Positions 39,634 through 41,584 of a stretch of DNA of 41,584 nt are shown here, in pieces (the first letter of the stretch is position 1; each line of letters begins with the position of its first letter). The DNA is from Microbacteriaceae bacterium PS02068. Its GTDB lineage: Bacteria; Actinomycetota; Actinomycetes; Actinomycetales; Microbacteriaceae. The notes under the pieces are model-generated. The model searched no databases and was not told where the DNA came from. It worked only from the letters and a program-made list of their open reading frames with translations. The stretch is from positions 1 to 41,584 of the forward strand of contig JASCPF010000024.1 of assembly GCA_029959325.1 (NCBI GenBank). Direction: 5' to 3'. The position numbers and the translations under genes are program-made.

Positions 39634-39816
39634 TCAGGCCGTCTCGACCTTGTCTTCGTCCTCGTCGGCGTACTGGTCAGCCCACTTGTCGACGTAGGCA
39701 TCCTCGTCGTGGTGACCGAGTTCCTTCTCGAGCGCCGAGTAGTTCACGTTGTACGTGTCGTACTTCAGCTCGCGAGCAATCTTGGTGTGCTTCGCCTTCT
39801 GACGGCCACGCCCCAT
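39634..39816 (-). CDS. DUF3073 family small protein
   Basis: 60 aa. It matches the actinobacterial DUF3073 family along its length: a basic N-terminus MGRGRQKAKHTKIARELKYDTYNVNYSALEKELG and an acidic C-terminus DKWADQYADEDEDKVETA. The charge split suggests nucleic-acid or ribosome association, but function is unknown. ATG 39816 is supported by GAGGGGG upstream; the longer open frame to 39879 is not. It is convergent with the CynX-type gene, 16 bases apart. Confidence 0.88.
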   Translation of the reverse strand: MGRGRQKAKHTKIARELKYDTYNVNYSALEKELGHHDEDAYVDKWADQYADEDEDKVETA

Positions 39817-39991
39817 GCGAGACCCCCTCATTTCTGAGTAGCGAGGAGTGCGGCTGCTGTTCGCACTCACCCGATGCATTCACCATGCGTTCGAACCGGC
39901 CCTGAGCCGGGAAGAGTAGCATTCAGGATAACACGGGGCCCTGTGACCCTCGCGGTGCACGGGCCGAATGGTGCGATGCGAGGAGAGTGTC
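39817..39991. other. Divergent intergenic region between DUF3073 and the stress-protein gene
   Basis: 175 bases of lower GC than the genes. It holds both ribosome-binding sites and an imperfect 14-bp palindrome, CACGGGGCCCTGTG (39932-39945). Minus-strand TACTCT near 39914-39919 is a possible -10 for DUF3073, about 100 bases upstream of its start, which would give a long leader. No RNA gene is convincing. Confidence 0.4.
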
Positions 39992-40519
39992 ATGGCAGAC
40001 GCGACGTCAGATGCCGTTCCGCAACGCGCGGTCATCGTCGGGATCATCCCCGATCAGCCGCCGCGGGTGCTCAAGGAGGCTGCGCGCTACGCCGCACTGT
40101 TCGGCGCCCCGCTGATTCTCGCGCACGTCGACGTGACGCGCTTCGTGACCTACGAAGACCCCGACGGCTATGTCCACTCGGCGCCGATCGATCTCGACAT
40201 CGCCACAGGGGCCGCGCAGCTGCGCGCGGTGACCGAGGCCGCGGCATCCATTCTCGGTGAACCGGGCTCGAACGGTGTCGACTGGTCGGTGCGCCAGCTC
40301 GTCGGAGACCCGGCGCTCGCGATCAAGCACCTCGCCGAAGACTCGCAGGCGCGGCTGATCGTCGTCGGCACGCGACGCCGCGGGTTCGGCGAGTCGGTGC
40401 GCGAGTTCTTCACGGGGTCGGTCGCGGCGCGCCTCGCGCACCGCCAGTCGCGGCCCGTGCTCGTGGTGCCGCTCGAAGACCCGGTCGGCGACGACGACCC
40501 GCTCTGGCCCGAGGGCTGA
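39992..40519 (+). CDS. Universal stress protein, UspA family
   Basis: 175 aa, single Usp domain. The N-terminal strand RAVIVGIIPDQPPRVLKEAARYAALFGAPLILAHVD and the C-terminal nucleotide loop VVGTRRRGFGESVREFFTGSVAARLAHRQSRPVLVVPL are both present. The loop fits the G-x(2)-G-x(9)-G-(S/T) ATP-binding pattern with slight spacing differences, so ATP binding is likely. ATG 39992 has AGGAGAG upstream; the open frame begins at 39968 without support. Monocistronic. Role in stress survival is assumed from the family. Confidence 0.9.
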   Translation: MADATSDAVPQRAVIVGIIPDQPPRVLKEAARYAALFGAPLILAHVDVTRFVTYEDPDGYVHSAPIDLDIATGAAQLRAVTEAAASILGEPGSNGVDWSVRQLVGDPALAIKHLAEDSQARLIVVGTRRRGFGESVREFFTGSVAARLAHRQSRPVLVVPLEDPVGDDDPLWPEG

Positions 40520-40554
40520 CCCGCGCAGGGCGCTTGCCGAGGCCCACCCCGGCC

Positions 40555-40578
40555 GGTTCCCGAGCCTGTCGAGGGGTC
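40555..40578. repeat. Intergenic dispersed repeat copy
   Basis: GGTTCCCGAGCCTGTCGAGG followed by GGTC, in the gap after the stress-protein gene. It is inverted relative to the copies that read TTCGACAAGCTC on the plus strand. Confidence 0.75.
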
Positions 40579-40612
40579 GTCCCCCGGTCGCGACTGACGA
40601 GGAGGGAAACCG

Positions 40613-41275
40613 GTGAGTGCCAAGAAGCCGAAGGTGGCGACGCGCTGGTGGATCTGCGCGGCGATGGCAGTTGCGCTCGGTGTCGCCACGGTGAGGCTGT
40701 GCGTAGCATTCAGCGCGGGTGGGGACTCGAGGAAAGGCGCGATCGTCGACGGGCTGCTGATCGGTCTCGTCGTCCTCGTCGCTGCGATCGTGGTCGCATT
40801 TGCGGTTCCCGCGAGCAGACGCGCACAAGGCCTACGGACACTCCGCCAGCAGCACCCCAACGCGGTCGTGATGCCGGTGAGTGTGGGCAGAGAACAGGAG
40901 CGATTGTTTCGAGAGGCGGCGACCAGTACTCGCGGATTTCGCCCCCCGCTGGAGACCAAGGCTGTCCTATCCACCAGGGGAATCGACCTGCTTCACCGGC
41001 GACGCAAAGAACCCTTGGTTCGCATCAGTGGTGCACCGATCGCCTATCGAGTTGACAGTTACACGACTTTGGCGGGCACATTCCCGTGTCTACTTGCCAC
41101 CATCGAAAGTACGGAGCGCCGGACGGAGATCCCGCTATTCCCGCTCAGTGAACAGAGTGGTCTTATCCCGAGGATGCTGGACCGGGAGGCGATCGCGCGG
41201 CTGGCTGACCTTCTCAATGGCGGTCCCGCAGACGCGGCAGAGCTGAATCGTGGACTGTCCGCAGAGGACACGTAG
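40613..41275 (+). CDS. Unrecognised two-helix membrane protein
   Basis: 220 aa. Two N-terminal helices (WWICAAMAVALGVATVRLCVAFSAGG, about residues 12-37; IVDGLLIGLVVLVAAIVVAFAVP, about 44-66) precede a cytoplasmic domain of about 150 residues with strand-rich character (AVVMPVSVGRE, KAVLSTRGIDLLHRRRKEPLVRISGAPIAYRVDSYTTLAGTFPCLLATIESTERRTEIPLFPLSEQSGLIPRML). I do not recognise a family, though the arrangement could be a PH-like domain. GTG 40613 has GGAGGG seven bases upstream. Codon use differs from the neighbours (codons such as TTG, TTT, CTA and ACT occur) and it is flanked by two dispersed repeat copies, which suggests a more recent arrival. Confidence 0.78.
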   Translation: MSAKKPKVATRWWICAAMAVALGVATVRLCVAFSAGGDSRKGAIVDGLLIGLVVLVAAIVVAFAVPASRRAQGLRTLRQQHPNAVVMPVSVGREQERLFREAATSTRGFRPPLETKAVLSTRGIDLLHRRRKEPLVRISGAPIAYRVDSYTTLAGTFPCLLATIESTERRTEIPLFPLSEQSGLIPRMLDREAIARLADLLNGGPADAAELNRGLSAEDT

Positions 41276-41306
41276 TGCCGAAGGTGGCCCACAGCCGGGT
41301 ACAGTC

Positions 41307-41330
41307 GGTCCGCGAGCGTGTTGAGGGGTC
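41307..41330. repeat. Degenerate dispersed repeat copy
   Basis: GGTCCGCGAGCGTGTTGAGG followed by GGTC, a diverged copy in the gap between the unrecognised membrane protein gene and the partial gene at the window end. Confidence 0.6.
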
Positions 41331-41343
41331 TTCCCACCTCGCG

Positions 41344-41584
41344 TCAGCCGCGGATCGCGCGGGTGAGCTCGCGGGCGGCGTCGTCGAGGCGTCGGCTGAG
41401 GTCGTCGACGACCGACGACGCGAGCGCGCCGCCGTGCGCGAGGTGGGTGCGCAGGTCGGCGCGGACGTTCGCCCGGAACTCGGCCACGAGGGCCTCGGCC
41501 CGACGCAGCTGCTCGCGTGCGTCGGCGCGGGTCGCGTCTTCGGCGGCGTGGGCCGACGCGGCGCGCTGCGCCCCGGCTGCGCTG
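41344..41584 (-). CDS. 3' end of a helical protein gene leaving the window
   Basis: Partial: about 79 codons open on the minus strand to a TGA at 41344-41346, with the start outside the window. The C-terminus is helical and charged: AREQLRRAEALVAEFRANV, then RADLRTHLAHGGALASSVV, then DDLSRRLDDAARELTRAIRG. Codon third positions are strongly G/C, as in the neighbouring genes. Coiled-coil character; no family recognised. Confidence 0.55.
   Translation of the reverse strand, partial: SAAGAQRAASAHAAEDATRADAREQLRRAEALVAEFRANVRADLRTHLAHGGALASSVVDDLSRRLDDAARELTRAIRG

Noticed and set aside
39889..39896. GTTCGAAC resembling a tRNA T-loop
   Set aside because: The flanking five-base arms do not pair, and no acceptor, anticodon arm or CCA end can be built around it.

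Overview
The window is high-GC DNA, densely coding on both strands, with many GTG starts and short intergenic gaps. The gene set points to an actinobacterium, most likely Microbacteriaceae and Microbacterium-like. It includes HtaA-type heme proteins, a LAxTG class-E sortase signal, DUF3073, a sterol-carrier-like protein next to purD, and a DUF222-HNH protein. Many first genes have a TANNNT -10 box six or seven bases before the start codon and no Shine-Dalgarno sequence, the layout expected of leaderless mRNAs. The taxonomic call is inference; no rRNA or other marker is present.

Layout. 1-4.6 kb: a carbohydrate (probably beta-glucoside or cellobiose) module with two ABC permeases, a GH1 beta-glucosidase and a LacI regulator; the binding-protein gene probably lies just before the window. 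4.6-7.1 kb, minus strand: purC followed by a UraA-type permease. 7.1-13.1 kb: small accessory genes (a VapC/Phd-type toxin-antitoxin pair, a DUF222-HNH protein, a PH-domain protein, a TM2-Ltp membrane protein) and a NarL/DesK-type two-component system. 13.1-15.6 kb: a TfoX_N protein diverging from a PadR-controlled DHA2 drug exporter. 15.7-17.5 kb: purD diverging from a sterol-carrier-like gene.

17.5-24 kb: a heme-uptake locus. A membrane-anchored HtaA protein and HmuTUV form one tightly overlapping operon, followed by a large two-domain HtaA protein with a LASTG cell-wall anchor. Each transcription unit has its own DtxR/IdeR-like iron box. The inferred route is capture of heme at the wall, transfer to membrane HtaA, binding by lipoprotein HmuT, then import by HmuU and HmuV.

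24-29.6 kb: an OmpR-type two-component system diverging from a lipoprotein, a MacA-like adaptor with a peptidoglycan-binding domain, and a MacB-like ATPase and permease. An 18-bp tandem repeat at the adaptor-ATPase junction gives three in-frame ATGs. 29.7-33.3 kb: two small unrecognised genes, then purM and purF. 33.4-39.6 kb: a GPH sugar symporter, a double Lrp/AsnC regulator, an M28-like protein lacking most canonical metal and catalytic residues with a LIP-type lipase downstream, and a CynX-type transporter. 39.6-41.6 kb: DUF3073, a universal stress protein, an unrecognised membrane protein of atypical codon use, and the 3' end of a gene leaving the window.

A dispersed repeat related to TTCGACAAGCTCAGGGACC occurs at six loci. 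At four sites it lies inside coding sequence, including two in-frame insertions in purC, and it is the clearest structure that ordinary gene annotation leaves unexplained. No rRNA, tRNA, CRISPR array, transposase or prophage was found.
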